In this document: positions 34,103-52,900 of the stretch, piece after piece
Position numbering within the stretch: position 1 is the stretch's first letter
How the letters are laid out: every line of letters starts with the position of its first letter
NCBI GenBank assembly: GCA_037903475.1
Contig: JBAJFG010000074.1
Span: 248,001-312,000, forward strand
Source: Ancylostoma caninum
Lineage: Eukaryota; Nematoda; Chromadorea; Rhabditida; Ancylostomatidae
Length of the DNA: 64,000 nucleotides
Reading direction: 5' to 3'
Program-made: the position numbers and the translations under genes
Notes under the pieces: generated by a model
What the model was told of the DNA's origin: nothing
What the model saw: the letters and a program-made list of their open reading frames with translations, nothing else
The model's database searches: none

Positions 34103-35387
34103 TTGGGTTGTTCGGAAAGTAATTGGGATTTTTAGGGGTTTCAGAAAAAAATTTATTTTTTCACAATGGAAAAGCATTAGTCAATGATATATTTTCCGTT
34201 TTGTTCGATTGTCTTTCGCCATCTTTCTGGCAACTTCATAATTCCCCTCTCATAGAACTTCTGGTCTTTTTCGGCAAAAAACTGGGCTAGATGAGATTTG
34301 ATATCCTGATCATCGCTAAATGTTTTCCCATTCAAATAGTTCTGCAACAATCTAAACAAATGGTAATCGGATGGCGCGAGATCAGGGCTATATGGTGGAT
34401 GCAACATCAATTCCCAACCAAGCTCCAATAATTTTTGCCGAGACGCCAAAGATGTATGAGGTCTTGCATTGTCTTGGTGGAAAACTACTCCTTTGTGATT
34501 CGCTAATTCTGGCCGGTTTTTTTTAATTGCCTCATCTAATTTCATCAGTTGCTGACAGTAGAGGTCCGAGTTGACATTCTGGTTTCTTGGGAGCACCTCA
34601 AAATATATTACACCCTTGTAGTCCCACCAAACTGATAGCATAACCTTCTTTTGATGGAGATGAGCTTTGGACATCGTTTGAGCAGGTTCATCCGGTTTTG
34701 ACCATGATCGTTTGCGAGTAGCATTATTGTAGACAATCCATTTTTCATCACCAGTTACCATTCGCTTCAAAAATGGGTAGTCTTCATTGCGTTTCAAGTG
34801 CAAATCACAGATACTAACTCGCTGCGTCAAGTGAATTTCCTTCAACTCATGTGGCACCCAAACATCTAGCTTTTTTACTAGTCCAAGTTTTTTGACATGC
34901 TCGTGAACTGTTCCAATGGATGCGTTGGTCTTCTCAGCAAGCTCTCGTACGGTTACATGACGGTTGGCTTCGATTAATGCCATCAACTGATCATCATCAA
35001 CGCCTACTGGCCGACCAGAACGTTGTTCATCTTGAAGTGAAAAATTGCCGGAACGGAATTTTGCGAACCAATTGTCACATGTGCTCTGTGATAAGGCATT
35101 AACACCGTATGTTTTACATATATCGTGGAAAGCATCAGCAGCTCTTTTGCCACTATGGAAGTAAAAAAGCAAAATGTGCCGGAAATGCTCCTTCTGACAC
35201 TCCATATTCAAATTGATCATAAAAATGCAAATGGAAATGAAATCTGCGCACTTTCTCCAAACAGAAACACAAATACGTCCTCCTAATATATATCGAATGA
35301 AAACAAATAATAACAGCAAAAACCTTCCAAAGCTAGCGTTTGAAAAAATTGTTTTCGAAAAGCCCAATTACTTTCCGAACAACCCAA
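34103..35387 (-). mobile_element. near-intact mariner (bandit-like, cecropia/Hsmar1 type)
   Basis: Ends TTGGGTTGTTCGGAAAGTAA at 34103 and the inverted AATTACTTTCCGAACAACCC near 35367, with TA duplications at 34101-34102 and 35388-35389. Length about 1285 bp with a full-length uninterrupted transposase. Element type, length and host group fit the hookworm mariner known as bandit; sequence identity was not tested. Confidence 0.85.
34177..35205 (-). CDS. mariner transposase, apparently full length
   Basis: The frame from the MECQKEHFR start is 342 residues, the usual mariner length; an upstream in-frame extension of 54 residues runs through the TIR region and is unlikely to be used. The N-terminal half holds two helix-turn-helix regions (for example CDNWFAKFRSG and TVRELAEKTNASIGTVHEH) with the linker RSGRP. 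Catalytic aspartates are visible in VTGDEKWI (D1), VFHQDNARPH (D2) and YSPDLAPSDYHLF (D3), giving the D,D34D spacing. WVPHEL is also present. There are no stops or frameshifts, so the copy could be active or recently so. The protein would bind the TIRs and cut and paste into TA sites. It is nested in the 32972-35810 element. Confidence 0.88.
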   Translation of the reverse strand: MECQKEHFRHILLFYFHSGKRAADAFHDICKTYGVNALSQSTCDNWFAKFRSGNFSLQDEQRSGRPVGVDDDQLMALIEANRHVTVRELAEKTNASIGTVHEHVKKLGLVKKLDVWVPHELKEIHLTQRVSICDLHLKRNEDYPFLKRMVTGDEKWIVYNNATRKRSWSKPDEPAQTMSKAHLHQKKVMLSVWWDYKGVIYFEVLPRNQNVNSDLYCQQLMKLDEAIKKNRPELANHKGVVFHQDNARPHTSLASRQKLLELGWELMLHPPYSPDLAPSDYHLFRLLQNYLNGKTFSDDQDIKSHLAQFFAEKDQKFYERGIMKLPERWRKTIEQNGKYIID

Positions 35388-35636
35388 TATTAGCGCACCA
35401 GTTAGACGAGCATTATCGGCACAGGTGGGAACATATTATCAGCAAATAACGTTTCGAAGGGCACTGGTTGGTAAAACAAACAAGTTTCGAAGGGCACTGG
35501 ATGGTGATAGGAACAAGCGGATGAAGTTGAACGGGATACGGATGTCCAAATTCAAATGGTGAACTCATCCGCGGTTCCACTGCGGATCCACCGTGTGACA
35601 AGTGCGGGTCCACCGCGGAATGCAATGTTATCGCGG

Positions 35637-35790
35637 GCGCACCGCGGGCATGTGCGGATCCACCGCGGGCATGTGTGCGCATACCGCGGAGATGACGCCA
35701 CTACCGGTTTGCCACCGCGGGTATGTGCGGATCTATCGTGGGCACCCGCGGATCCACCACGGATCGACCTCATACCGCGGGTCCACCGCG
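35637..35790. repeat. 21-bp minisatellite, right array
   Basis: More degenerate units of the same CACCGCGGGCATGTGCGGATC repeat in the same orientation as the left array. Confidence 0.65.
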
Positions 35791-35926
35791 GGCAGAAAGT
35801 TCAGAGTAAAGTGACCGCGGGAGTGATTTGTCTGATTCGAAGGATATATGTAAAATGGTACCATCAAGGGGCTTCCATCGACGAGGTAGGTGAAAAGATT
35901 GGAGCTGATAAAAATCAAATGTTCAG

Positions 35927-42434
<6,508 letters not shown>

Positions 42435-43269
42435 GTTTTAGATTTTCAGCGCTAACGGAACCCTCATTCTATTTTTGACAAAACAGTGGGGTTGAGAAAC
42501 GGACATTATGAAATTCTCGTGGCAACCATTACATTCATTTCCAGTTCCGATCTGAGGAGCGCTGCGAAACTATTCGTAATACTAACCTAGAATTTGTTGA
42601 CATCTCGTTGCCTTGATAGGGGATGGCCCGATTGAATGCTTAGAATACCCTGTCCAAAGTGAATGATTGATCTAACGACGCTACAGATTACGCGGTTCGT
42701 AAACCGAGCGGTAGGAACGAGAACTGCTAATGTCAAGCACCGAACCACATGAGTGGAAATTTGTGTCTTCAGAGATTCGTCGTTGTTGGAGTATATAACA
42801 GAGTAAATTCCTTCCTGAACAGTTTCTTGTCAGGCAAGAGTTTGCTTTCATGGACTTGAGCGCTTAAGTGAGTGGGAAAAACAACAGACTATTCGTATTA
42901 TTGGGATGGCATCTGAAAATCGGTCCAGTTTCATTACGCAAAACCTTCCAAAGGATCCGGATACAGAGCGGTTTGTCTGAAGCTAAAGTCACTGCTAATA
43001 GAGAATGCAGCTGGAAAGTCTGTGCCCCGGATCCAAAATTTTGATAATTTACCTTGCTCGATACCTACTGCTTGTGCACTGCTGAGTATGGCAGTTTATC
43101 TAAAAGGGAGCACCCAGGATGATTTCCGTAGCCAAGATTTTGAGTGTGTCGGTCCTTGAACAATGGTTCCAATAATTCTACGAAACTTTCACCATCCTAG
43201 AGATCAGGATTCACGTGATGTAGGAGCGCAGATGAGTATTCGCCTACCTCTGGATGAGTTGTAGCATGA

Positions 43270-43650
43270 AAGACGTCTACATTAAGCATGAGAAATTTAA
43301 AGGCAAATCTCGAAAATGCGCGCCTACAGCAGAACGAAATCTAATTCCAGCACGACAACGCTCGACCGCACATTGCAAGAATGACCAAGGCTGAACTGAT
43401 GAAGTTTGTCTGGACCATTTCAGCACACCCACTGTATTCTCCAGACCAGACTTCCTCGGATTACCACATTTTCCCATCTTCCACGTCATCTGGATGGTCA
43501 ATGCTTCCAGACCCGCGACGACATCAGAAAGGCACTCGTGCATTTCTTTGAGGACCAGTCCCCACGTTTTCGAGCAAGGGCATCTACGATTTTCCTAAAC
43601 GTTGGCAGAAGACCATCAATGCCAACAGGACATACTTCAAATGATTCACA
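43270..43650 (+). pseudogene. degenerate mariner transposase fragment (second lineage)
   Basis: Plus-strand pieces QHDNARPHIARMT, then HPLYSPDQTSSDYHIF, then YDFPKRWQKTINANRTYF, follow mariner order (D2, D3, C-terminal RW). Stops and frameshifts separate them. Different from the intact mariner at 34.1 kb. A solo LTR begins 35 bp after it. Confidence 0.65.
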
Positions 43651-43684
43651 GCTATCGTTTGAAAACTGCAAGATAAATAAAAAT

Positions 43685-44062
43685 TGTTGTGGCTGATGGC
43701 TTGTTGCCAGGAGGAACTCTGTTATCGGCAGGCAGGAGACCGATGATCTCCCTAGGTGGCGTGGAGATCTCCCGTCCGGATTGATCGCACGTTAAGGCGA
43801 TGGCGGGAAACAGAGCTGTATATAAGGCCGTGGTTTGGGGCCTTAGGGGTGTTCAGCTAGGAGTCAGCCGGATAGCCGCAGCCGCCCCGCTACTACTGTA
43901 TTTGGCTTACTAATAAATCTCTAGTATTCTGGTGTTCGATACAGGGAAGGTATCGATTAGTCCCTCGCAAGTACGAGAGAGTTGGAAGGGGTCGTTAGTG
44001 AGAGAGACCCTAGAGAAGCAGAGAAAAGAGTTGTGTGCCCGGAGACAGGCGGGTACACAACA
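43685..44062. mobile_element. solo LTR with 5-bp TSD (AAAAT)
   Basis: The 378-bp unit starts TGTTGT and ends ACAACA, and is flanked by AAAAT at 43680-43684 and 44063-44067. It contains a TATA-like TATATAAGG near 43819 and AATAAA at 43912-43917. No internal retroelement genes. These are the features of an LTR left by recombination; orientation by TATA then AATAAA is plus. Confidence 0.75.
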
Positions 44063-44119
44063 AAAATATTGTCAATCTGTTCGATAACTTCCGACTCAAC
44101 CTATCATACTCTATATATA

Positions 44120-45668
44120 CAGTAGCGAGCAAAAAGATTGCAACTTTTGGTTTTTCGTCTGTAACTTTGTTCAAAGCAGAGCATGAGTGCCCAAATTTTT
44201 ATGGGAGTTGTGAATACTCATGCGCGACAGGAAAAAGTTAGAGCCTCCCCATTCCACTGTTTTTCTGTTCTTTAAGAAAAATTTATTTCGCAGAAGTCGA
44301 AATCTGTGATTTGGCACCATCGAAGACGTCTCGTGAAATGACGTCTATCGTTGGTATCTGACCACGCTTTGGTTCCTTGATGCAGAATCAACCCGTATAC
44401 GGTAGAAAATATGCATCCCTACACCACTGGTTGACATACGCAAAGTCCACTTGAGGTTACTTCAGCAGTGATCTTCTATGAATGTATCTGTCAGCCTTGT
44501 TCCTTCTATCAGCTCTGTTTAGAAGGGAACGGTATTGCTGACGCTTCCACTAGTTTAGTTACGAGTATTCGGTTTTAATGCAGTTCATTACTCTCTCGGA
44601 ACTCCGGAATATTCTTGCTGATTTCAGTGCACTCAATTGTGCATATCACGGAAAATAAGTTTTGGAATTTTTTCTGTCTCTGGGGGCAAGATGTCTCAAC
44701 GATCCCATCAGCGATAATGATGCTACAGGGTTCCTAGAATATTGTCGTGCTGACTTGAATACATGCCGCCTTGGATTTGATGAGGTAGGTCTTACAAAGG
44801 TGCAATGAAATATACGAGACACCATCGAAGCGGGATATTGTAATTTGGAACATTGCAAATTGGCTAATTTAGCTTGATTTGGATTAAGTGAACTAAACGA
44901 GACATTTCTAGAGCAAAAGGTCAACTGAGAAAGTTCGTGTGTGGAGCAAGGGGGCACGTGCATTCGTCTTAGTGACCGGCACTGCTCACTTTGAGTAGTC
45001 CTCTTTCGATAAATCCAAGGCGGCATGTATCCAAGTGTGCACGACAATATTCTAGGAACCCTGTAGCATCTTTATCACTAATGGGATCGTTGAGGCATCT
45101 TGCCCCCAGAGACAGAAAAAATTCCAAAACTTATTTTCCATGATGTGCACAATTGGGTGCACTGAAATCAGCAAGAATATTTCGGAGTTTCGAGAGAGTA
45201 ATGAACTGCATTAAAACCAAATACTCGGAACTAAACTTGTGGAAGCGTCAGCGGTACCTTTCCCTTCTAAACAGAGCTGATAGAAGGAACAAGGCTGACA
45301 GATACATTCATAGAGGATCACTGCTGAAGTAACCTCAAGTGGACTTTGCGTATGTCAACCATTGGTGTACGGATGCATATTTTTTAGCGTATACGGGTTG
45401 ATTCTGCATCAAGGAACCAAAGCGTGGTCAGATACCAACGATAGACGTCATTTCACGAGACGTTTTCGATGGTGCCAAATCACAGATTTCGACTTCTGCG
45501 AAATAAATTTTTCTTAAAGAACAGAAAAACAGTGGAATGGGCAGGCTCTAATTTTTCCTGTCGCGCATGAGTATTCACAACTCCCGTAAAAATTTGGGCA
45601 CTCATGCTCTGCTTTGAACAAAGTTACAGACGAAAAACCAAAAGTTGCAATCTTTTTGCTCGCTACTG
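44120..45668. mobile_element. 1.55-kb foldback element, arms ~650 bp, TA flanks
   Basis: Starts CAGTAGCGAGCAAAAAGATT after TA and ends with its reverse complement before TA. The arms pair almost perfectly through 44120-44785 and 45005-45668 (for example GGGGCAAGATGTCTCAACGA at 44681 against the inverted copy near 45105). The ~220-bp centre is unique. No transposase frame. TA flanks suggest Tc1/mariner mobilisation. Confidence 0.8.
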
Positions 45669-45724
45669 TATATATATATATATTGCAAAAAATTTGTGGA
45701 GTGAGGGAGAGAGGTAGTTGAGCA

Positions 45725-45985
45725 GAAGGTCAGGTGATGTGCAACGGGTCCGCCGATGGAGAAGAGTGCACCGGCGTGCCGGCCTCTCAAAGTGGGGAAA
45801 CGTCTAGAGATGGGTCATCTGTGTGATGGGGGTGGACTAGCGTACAAAAGTGGGGGAACGTCTGGAGACGGGTCTCACAGCGTGGTAGGGGTGCGCCGGC
45901 GTCTAAGAGTGAGAAAACGACTGAAGACGAGTCCCACCATGTGATAAGGGTACGCCGGCACTCAGAAAGGGGGTGAATCGTCGGA
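45725..45985. repeat. ~60-bp minisatellite (locus 3, inverted)
   Basis: Units around GTACGCCGGC...GAGAAAACG...GACGGGTC recur about every 60 bp, four or more times. Their reverse complement resembles the units at 59650-59850. Confidence 0.6.
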
Positions 45986-46908
45986 TTGACAGATATACAA
46001 AGAGGGTTGCGCCGGGCTCAATAATGAGGAAATGCTGTGAGTTCAGTCCATTACCTCCAACGTGATTCCCTACATCACGTCCCCTCCCTCCTTTCCATTC
46101 TCTCATTTGTTTCTGGATACACACTACACCTTCCTCTTTTATATGTTCAAACTAACCCTTGTCGCTTTTGATCGATCACAACAAACAAAACCAAAAAAAA
46201 AAACATTTCCTGTGGTCATGCCATGTTGAGTCGGTTACATATAATTGCGATTAGCTACGTTCAAGGGGAAATACAATTGAGCTGAGAAACGCGGCCAGTT
46301 CATTTTGACCAGCTCATCTTCATATAACTGAAAATAATGGAGAAGAAACTGGATGCAAAGACTGTGTAAGAAAACGCTTGGCACGGGGATGTTCCTAATA
46401 CTATGAATCCGAGGTGGAGTAATGAGAGCGAAGCGATCACTGGAAAAGTCTGGACATATGGATCACATGACTTTGATAAAACGTGCAATTATACACGCAA
46501 CATATTGGTTATAAAACTGTTTACCCAACATGTTACTAATCACTCTTATGCTTCACATTTAAAAACATCAAACCATTGAACCTGTAACAATGTTGCAACG
46601 AACGAATATTCCCACGTGACCCCACATGGACTGATCGTTTTCAAAAGCGATTCTCAGTCATTATACAGGGATCTGCGATGTTTGAGGTTAATGCTAGCGG
46701 ATAATAGTCGTACTGATTGTCAAGCATTTGATGTTGCAAAAAGCAGGACATGAATTCTGCTTTAGTTAGCCATCGATCCTATTTATGCATCCCATGTCAT
46801 CGCATGAAGAGTATCCAAAATTGAAAGAAAGCAAAACCTGTTTCAAACACTTGAGTGTTTGAAAACAAAGTAAGCACTGCCTTTACACTCACACTCATGT
46901 TGTTTCAG
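45986..46908. other. upstream of the VWA gene, first exons not found
   Basis: No signal-peptide exon comparable to the lectin gene was recognised. A short possible intron (gtaagc at 46870 to TTTCAG at 46908) precedes the first VWA-gene exon. Confidence 0.35.
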
Positions 46909-49900
46909 TTGCCTAGCTCAAGTCATTGGTTGCCAGGATATCCTGCTGACATGTGTGCTGATCTTCCGCCCACTACAGCAGCCCTGCTTACAGGACTGGT
47001 TGATGTACCAGCCATCGCTCGACGTCCAGTATTGTGCACATACGGTTAGTGGTAAGAAGAGAGACGTGGTGAAATAAGGTGAATAAGGCATAGCCAAAAA
47101 TTAGCGAAAGCTTTGAGGAAGGTGGGAGAAGGGGGGGGGGCGAGCAGCATTTCCAAGTTTGACAGGTCTGTCTCATTCGGTATAAACCTAACAGGTCTGC
47201 CTCTTTTGGAATAAAATATGTGTCGAAGCATAATAGTGTGGTGGGAGGAAGAGGAAGTGAAAGGGTTTCTCCAAAAATTTTGTTTCTCCTTACTGACTTT
47301 TTGGCTTTTTTCGTCGATATTCCATATTTTCTTTTTCTCCGCCTCTCCTTTTCTCCGAGCACTGCTTTTACGTATACCATTGGTGGATAGTTGCATTCAT
47401 TATAGCTCCGTAGTGGACAACCTACTTGAGCTGTACAAAAAGAAAGCCAGTTGATTCTGGGTCTTTGCTGTTCCCTAAAGAAAACTGCCAATGTTACAGG
47501 GTAGCTCAGAACTACGGTACCAGCCCGCAGGATTCAAAACTTTTATTAACCTTGTTTTATTATTTCTTCATCAGAACGTTCCATGTCTGCATGTTAGCTT
47601 TGGACCTCTAATTTTGAAATGCACAAATAAAATCGAATTTCTCCGGACGACTTGAGCTCTCTCCATCGCACGCTTCTTCTATAGCGACTGGATCGCGTGC
47701 TAGGGCATACTTCATTTAATGATTGGCGACGGCGTTGATTCACCCACTGGACCTGTCCCACTAAAATTTCGATATTTAAGCTTCATTCACACTTTTTTCT
47801 CTTACCTAGCTGTGGCAAACTGTGATGAAAAGCTTCGTACTCGAGAATCTTGGCTTCTAACTGGTTTTGAAAGAGCATTTCAAACTGATTATAATTCTCT
47901 GTTTGACCTATTGAGCAAAATTGTTGTGTTATTTTTTGGAATTTTGGGAAAACATCTACAATTTGAAGGGATGTGGATTTGGCCACAAAAAAGAGTAAGA
48001 AATCACTCTAAAATACTGTAGTTTGGGAACAAACTATGAGCATTCTACTTAGAAAAGAAAGGAAAGATTTACATATATGCCCATGAACTCTCGAGCGGTA
48101 AACCTTTAGTAGTGAAAAACCCACATATATGCATCGATATAATAGAAATATCTGGGAAAAAGACTAGAAAACTGAGCGATTTGGTCGCGTCGCAATGTCT
48201 AGACGTCTAGACGTTGTGACGCGACTATATGAGAAATGAGGAAAATCGCTGAAGGCTCGCAAAATGGAGTATGCCCAGGCCGCGACTGGCAAGCGATTTG
48301 GTCGCCACCTCATTCCTCGTGTGATCTTTTCAAAGCCGGGTTTCAGCGTAGAGTCACTTGGGACACGAGCCCGAGTGCGCGCGTGTTTCACGTAGCTCTA
48401 CGCTTAAATCGGCTCTGTGGCGAACACGTTAAAAAAGAGCCTAATAAAAACTTAAAAAAATGATGATTTGTGAGGAATTAGGAATGGTTCGTTTTGCCTC
48501 TGTTCTAGAGGAACCATTTTCGCTGGTCGGTCCTCTTGAGGCTCATCCGATGAGAGGACCGGCCAACAAAAAATTTAGAACAGAAATGTTAAAATGTTAA
48601 AATTTTGGTTAGAAATGTAAGAAGTCATAAAATTCAGGCCAAGAAGACAGGCTGCCACTTCGTTCTCAGCAATATGTAGGCAGCGAAATTGCCTGCGGCT
48701 AGTCGTGCTATTGGAGCATGATAGCAACGTGCGCTGCCAACTAAAATAAAACTGGCAATATAATACCTAAAAAAGGAATAAAAGAAATTTTTTGAAACAT
48801 TTTTATATTATATTATTTTATTTTATTTTTTATAAAAAGATATGTAATGTGACTAGGCATAGCTATGGCTAGCGGGTCGTAGTCTGCTGACGGCAGAGTT
48901 AGTGCTGATTTTATGATTACCAGCACATTACATACGACCAAAACAAGTTAATCGCCACCGCTGACGGTGAGTAGCGCTTCGATTTCAGGTAACCCTCCAA
49001 ACCTTCCCCCACTTAAACCAAGTGATCAATGCAACAAGGCAGCACACTATGACGCGAAGAGGAAAAAATGTGTGTGCAATAACCCCGACACGGACGGGAG
49101 ATTAAAGGATCCCGATAGATACGGTCATTATCCTGAGGTAGCTATCTGATGACGATATCTTCTCATCATTTCATTTATTGGAACATCAAAACATGCGTAT
49201 AAATTCGTTCTGTTTTAAGGGTATCGTTTGTTTTGACTGTGCAAACTCAACAATAACGAGATCCGTAGTGTTCATACTTGACAATAGCGGCAGTGTTTAT
49301 GAGGAAGGTTGGGTGGCGGTGAGTGTCCATGGCGTTTTCTTTGCTGTTATGGAAGCTTCATATACGAGTTTTCTTCACATGAGTAGGAGTTTTTTCGGCG
49401 ACACCTGGCGTGCCAATCGGCCCGTGGTGGTGCTCCGAGCGGCCGGTTAGGTTGCCACTATTTTCTACGTGGAGTTTAGCACCCTGTATCGTCGTCGGTG
49501 GCGACTGCGGCAGCGGTACCCATCAACTGCGGGTAGGGCGTCTCCGCAGCCGCCGATGTTGACGATCGGTCGTCGCTGTCGTCAGCAACAGCGACGAATG
49601 GTGCTACACTCTTAGTGAGGTAAAGCGGATGCTTTCAACCAAATCTGTAAGTCTGTGAAGGCTAATGAACAATTCTTCATCCTAAAAAGCGTAGATAGTT
49701 TTCTGAACCTGAGGTTTGCGTGAATAATTGAGGGTTTTTCGAGTAGGAGTTTGGAAATATCCTCGCTATTTGTGTAACTAATGCGCACATCCTTCCTGGA
49801 TGTCCTGTATAATAACATTTTTTAGTTTACAAAATCATTCTTACAAGTTTCAACTAAAGGAAAGCAACAGTTCAAGACTTTACAGTTCCTTTTTATTGTG

Positions 49901-52900
49901 GAAATCGTTATTGAGGCTGTAACTATTCTTCTGGCGCGGTTTTTCGCCACCAAACTAAGTCTTGACCGATAACGGGACAACGGAGCTGGGTTTCCGATCG
50001 TGTTGGCTGTCGGCTGTGGATATGACACATCGCGAGTGGGGTTCGTGCGCCGTTCTGTTGAAAATGAGTGCCCGGTTTCAATTCAAGAGGTTCATGCATT
50101 TCTCCGCACAAGGTACATCATTCGCACACAAGGTCCATTGGACCGCCACACCTTTGGGAGAGGTGATGGGGGACGGGAGGTGGGGGGGGGGGGGATATGG
50201 AAAGAAAAACCATAATCGCCGTCAATTTGTGGACCGGAACGACTCAAACTCCCTTTGTTTTTCTTCCTTTAAAAACGAGAATTCAACTCCATTGAGAAAA
50301 CAACAGTTTTTATACTGAACCAGGGGTAAGTCATAAACTTTACGAATTATTCTTGCTTTGTTAAGGAGCTCCGTTTACAGTTTATTCCGGCTAGATTTCG
50401 GCAATTAATGCCTTCGTCAGACCTTGATTCATCTGCTTCAATAATTACATAACATAATAACAATTTTAACTTTTTTATATTTAATATTTTATTTTGATAT
50501 TTTATTTTTAAATAATTTTCATGACATCAATACAATGCACATGCTTCCTACCCGAAAGAGTTTTTCGAGGCATCGGACTATAAGGCTCACAAATGAAGCA
50601 CCACCTATGTTTAGGGTTCGTGTTCTGCACTGTAACCTCACGAGGACGTTGTAGAGAAAGATAATAGAAGCGAGGGAAATAAGAAGGAATGAACCAGAAA
50701 TAAACACCAAAGAGCAGCTCAAAGAAGTGTTGCGCTTGATCAGCTGATTAGATTGCTTGGCTCACTCGCGCACTGGTCCCAATAACACCCACTCTACTAC
50801 CGCCAAAGAGGGGTGAGACCTCGTTCCTTCTTTGTAGTCAATTCCTCTCTTTCAGTTTTGTAGTCAATTCCACTCGTTCAGTTACAATAAGTTCTCTTGG
50901 ATAGGTCAGCATCATTCTGTTGGCACTAGGATTATCTTTTCTCGTCTCACCACATGATACCGTTGTCAATTTTTTTGTTTGTGTTTGTAAGCATGCCGAT
51001 GATGTTCTATTGTATGAAAATTAAGGTCTGACGAAGGCATTAATTGCCGAAAGCTAGCCGGAATAGACTGTAAACGGAGCTCCTCAACAAACCAAGAATA
51101 GTTGATCAGAAATGAGGCTCAGAGACAGAAATATATTGAATTTTACGGATTTAAACTTTTGATTTTCTTGAAACCCCAACATGGAAGTTAGGGATCACAT
51201 TGATAAATTACAGTGAACGTCAATGGCGCTGGCCCATCTGTGACCTCGAGAAGGACGTCGCGCAATCGCGCCGCGCGCGCCGTAACCTGTGTATTCTGCA
51301 ATTTCTAGCAGCTTTTCTACCCGACTTCAAGGATTTTCGACCAAATCTGGTAGAAAAGACCCTAGAAATAGCATTCCGGTGGCGAGACACCGATCCCTAC
51401 GCGCGCGACACGGTCGCGCTACCTGCGTCCTTTTCGAGGCCGCAGATGGGCCGCCGCCACTGCCGTCCACTGTAAGTTCGTCTTACAGCGCAACAGAAAC
51501 GTTCTTTCTCTACACTTTTGTACAGTGCTTTTTTGATTCAAGAACGCGTCGAAATTGTTTTTTCCGACCATTTTCGGTTTTTGTGGATTCTTCTCCTGAT
51601 TTAATGGTTGAAACAAAAAGTCACGTTGCACTACTACTCCGAGATATTACCATGATGTTTGGTGGCGATACATTTGGCAAGAGAATGTGTTTGCCAATAC
51701 ATTTTAGGGAAGAATGAGTGAAGAGCCTGTTAGGCAATACAAAAGGCAAGAGAATCTGTTGGCGATACATTTTACGGGTATGTGTAGATACAAAAGGCAA
51801 GAGAATTTGTTGGCGATATTGGCGATACGTCTGACGCTGACGGGCTTTGCTTGGCGATACAAAAGGCAAGGTCTCCGTGGCATACATTTTACGAGTGCTT
51901 TGATGAGGAGTTCATTTCATTCTCAGATGGAGGCTTAGTCTACGCAGTTTGTAAAGTCACATTTTGCAAAACCTATGAGGTATTCGGTAAAGCTATGTAA
52001 GCGCAACACATGGAGATGATAATAGTCGATGTGATGCACTCCAATGGGAAGTGAGCCAACAGAAAAAAAAACATTATCATAATTTGTAACAACGGCATCC
52101 AGGAAGACGGAAACTCCAGAAGAGGAGCCATCGCGATTGCATAAGTGCGCCAGAGTTAGAAAAGTCTGGAGGACCGGTGTTGGCCGTAAGGCCAAGCCCT
52201 ATTTAGTAGGGGTTCAAATATAGTGAATTCCTCTCCGACCCATTTGATCATCATTTTGGTAATTTCATAAAGACGGTTATCCTAGTGGTTTTTTAAGCAA
52301 AAGACGACTTGTATTTCAGCAGAAAGAATTCATGGTCAACGTTTCAAAATTGATAAAAGATATCAGAGTTGGACTGGTAATTATAAGTGGAGCTCCTCAT
52401 GTGGAAATTGAAATGGATTTCTATGAAAATAATAAAGCCAAAATTGAGTAGGTTTCAAAATTGTTTTCGTGAATCCCATGCTATTTTATAAAGGAAAAAG
52501 CTAACATAACCCCAAAACTCCCGGCCATTTTGAGGCAATGATTGTGTGAGTGCTTATACATATGGATGCATCAGTAGACGTGGGGCGAGCTAGGTTCATT
52601 GTGCTGAAACGAGATGAGCGCCTTCTCATACTGTCGAAGTGGTGGGAGAATTGAAGGGACAAGGGGTGGCACACTCGTTGCAGCTCATTTTGAGCCTCTT
52701 TACCTTTCACATTATTTTCGTGGTGAAATAAAATTAAACAAAATAAAAAATTGTTAATTCATTGTTAACTTTCCGGTTATGTGTGCTACTATGTTATACT
52801 GCATGAATATGAGCAATCAGACCCTGGAACGTGGCTGGCTCGAGGCTGAAAATCAGTGTCAGCAGTTACAAAACATAAACATGTGTGTGCTCAACTCCAA

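Larger units (their letters stand above)
32972..35810. mobile_element. 2.84-kb TIR element with 21-bp minisatellites, split by mariner
   Basis: The 29-bp inverted ends begin TTTACTCTGAACTTTCTGCC (32972) and are complementary to the sequence ending at 35810. Inside each end lies a 21-bp minisatellite in direct orientation. The middle is AT-rich, and a complete mariner sits at 34103-35387. The element has no transposase of its own. Confidence 0.55.
50358..51088. mobile_element. inverted-repeat element with paired hammerhead-like cores
   Basis: Outer arms GTTAAGGAGCTCCGTTTACAG (left) and the inverted copy ending near 51088 are about 65 bp long. Each arm ends internally in one hammerhead-like core, the left on the minus strand and the right on the plus strand. 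The 600-bp middle is AT-rich and non-coding. It lies in a VWA-gene intron. Confidence 0.6.

Noticed and set aside
47719..48021. 100-codon open frame starting with ATG on the plus strand
   Set aside because: No family resemblance; the AT-rich F/L content is expected of an intron. An internal acceptor-like TTACCTAG exists but no phase-compatible neighbour was found.
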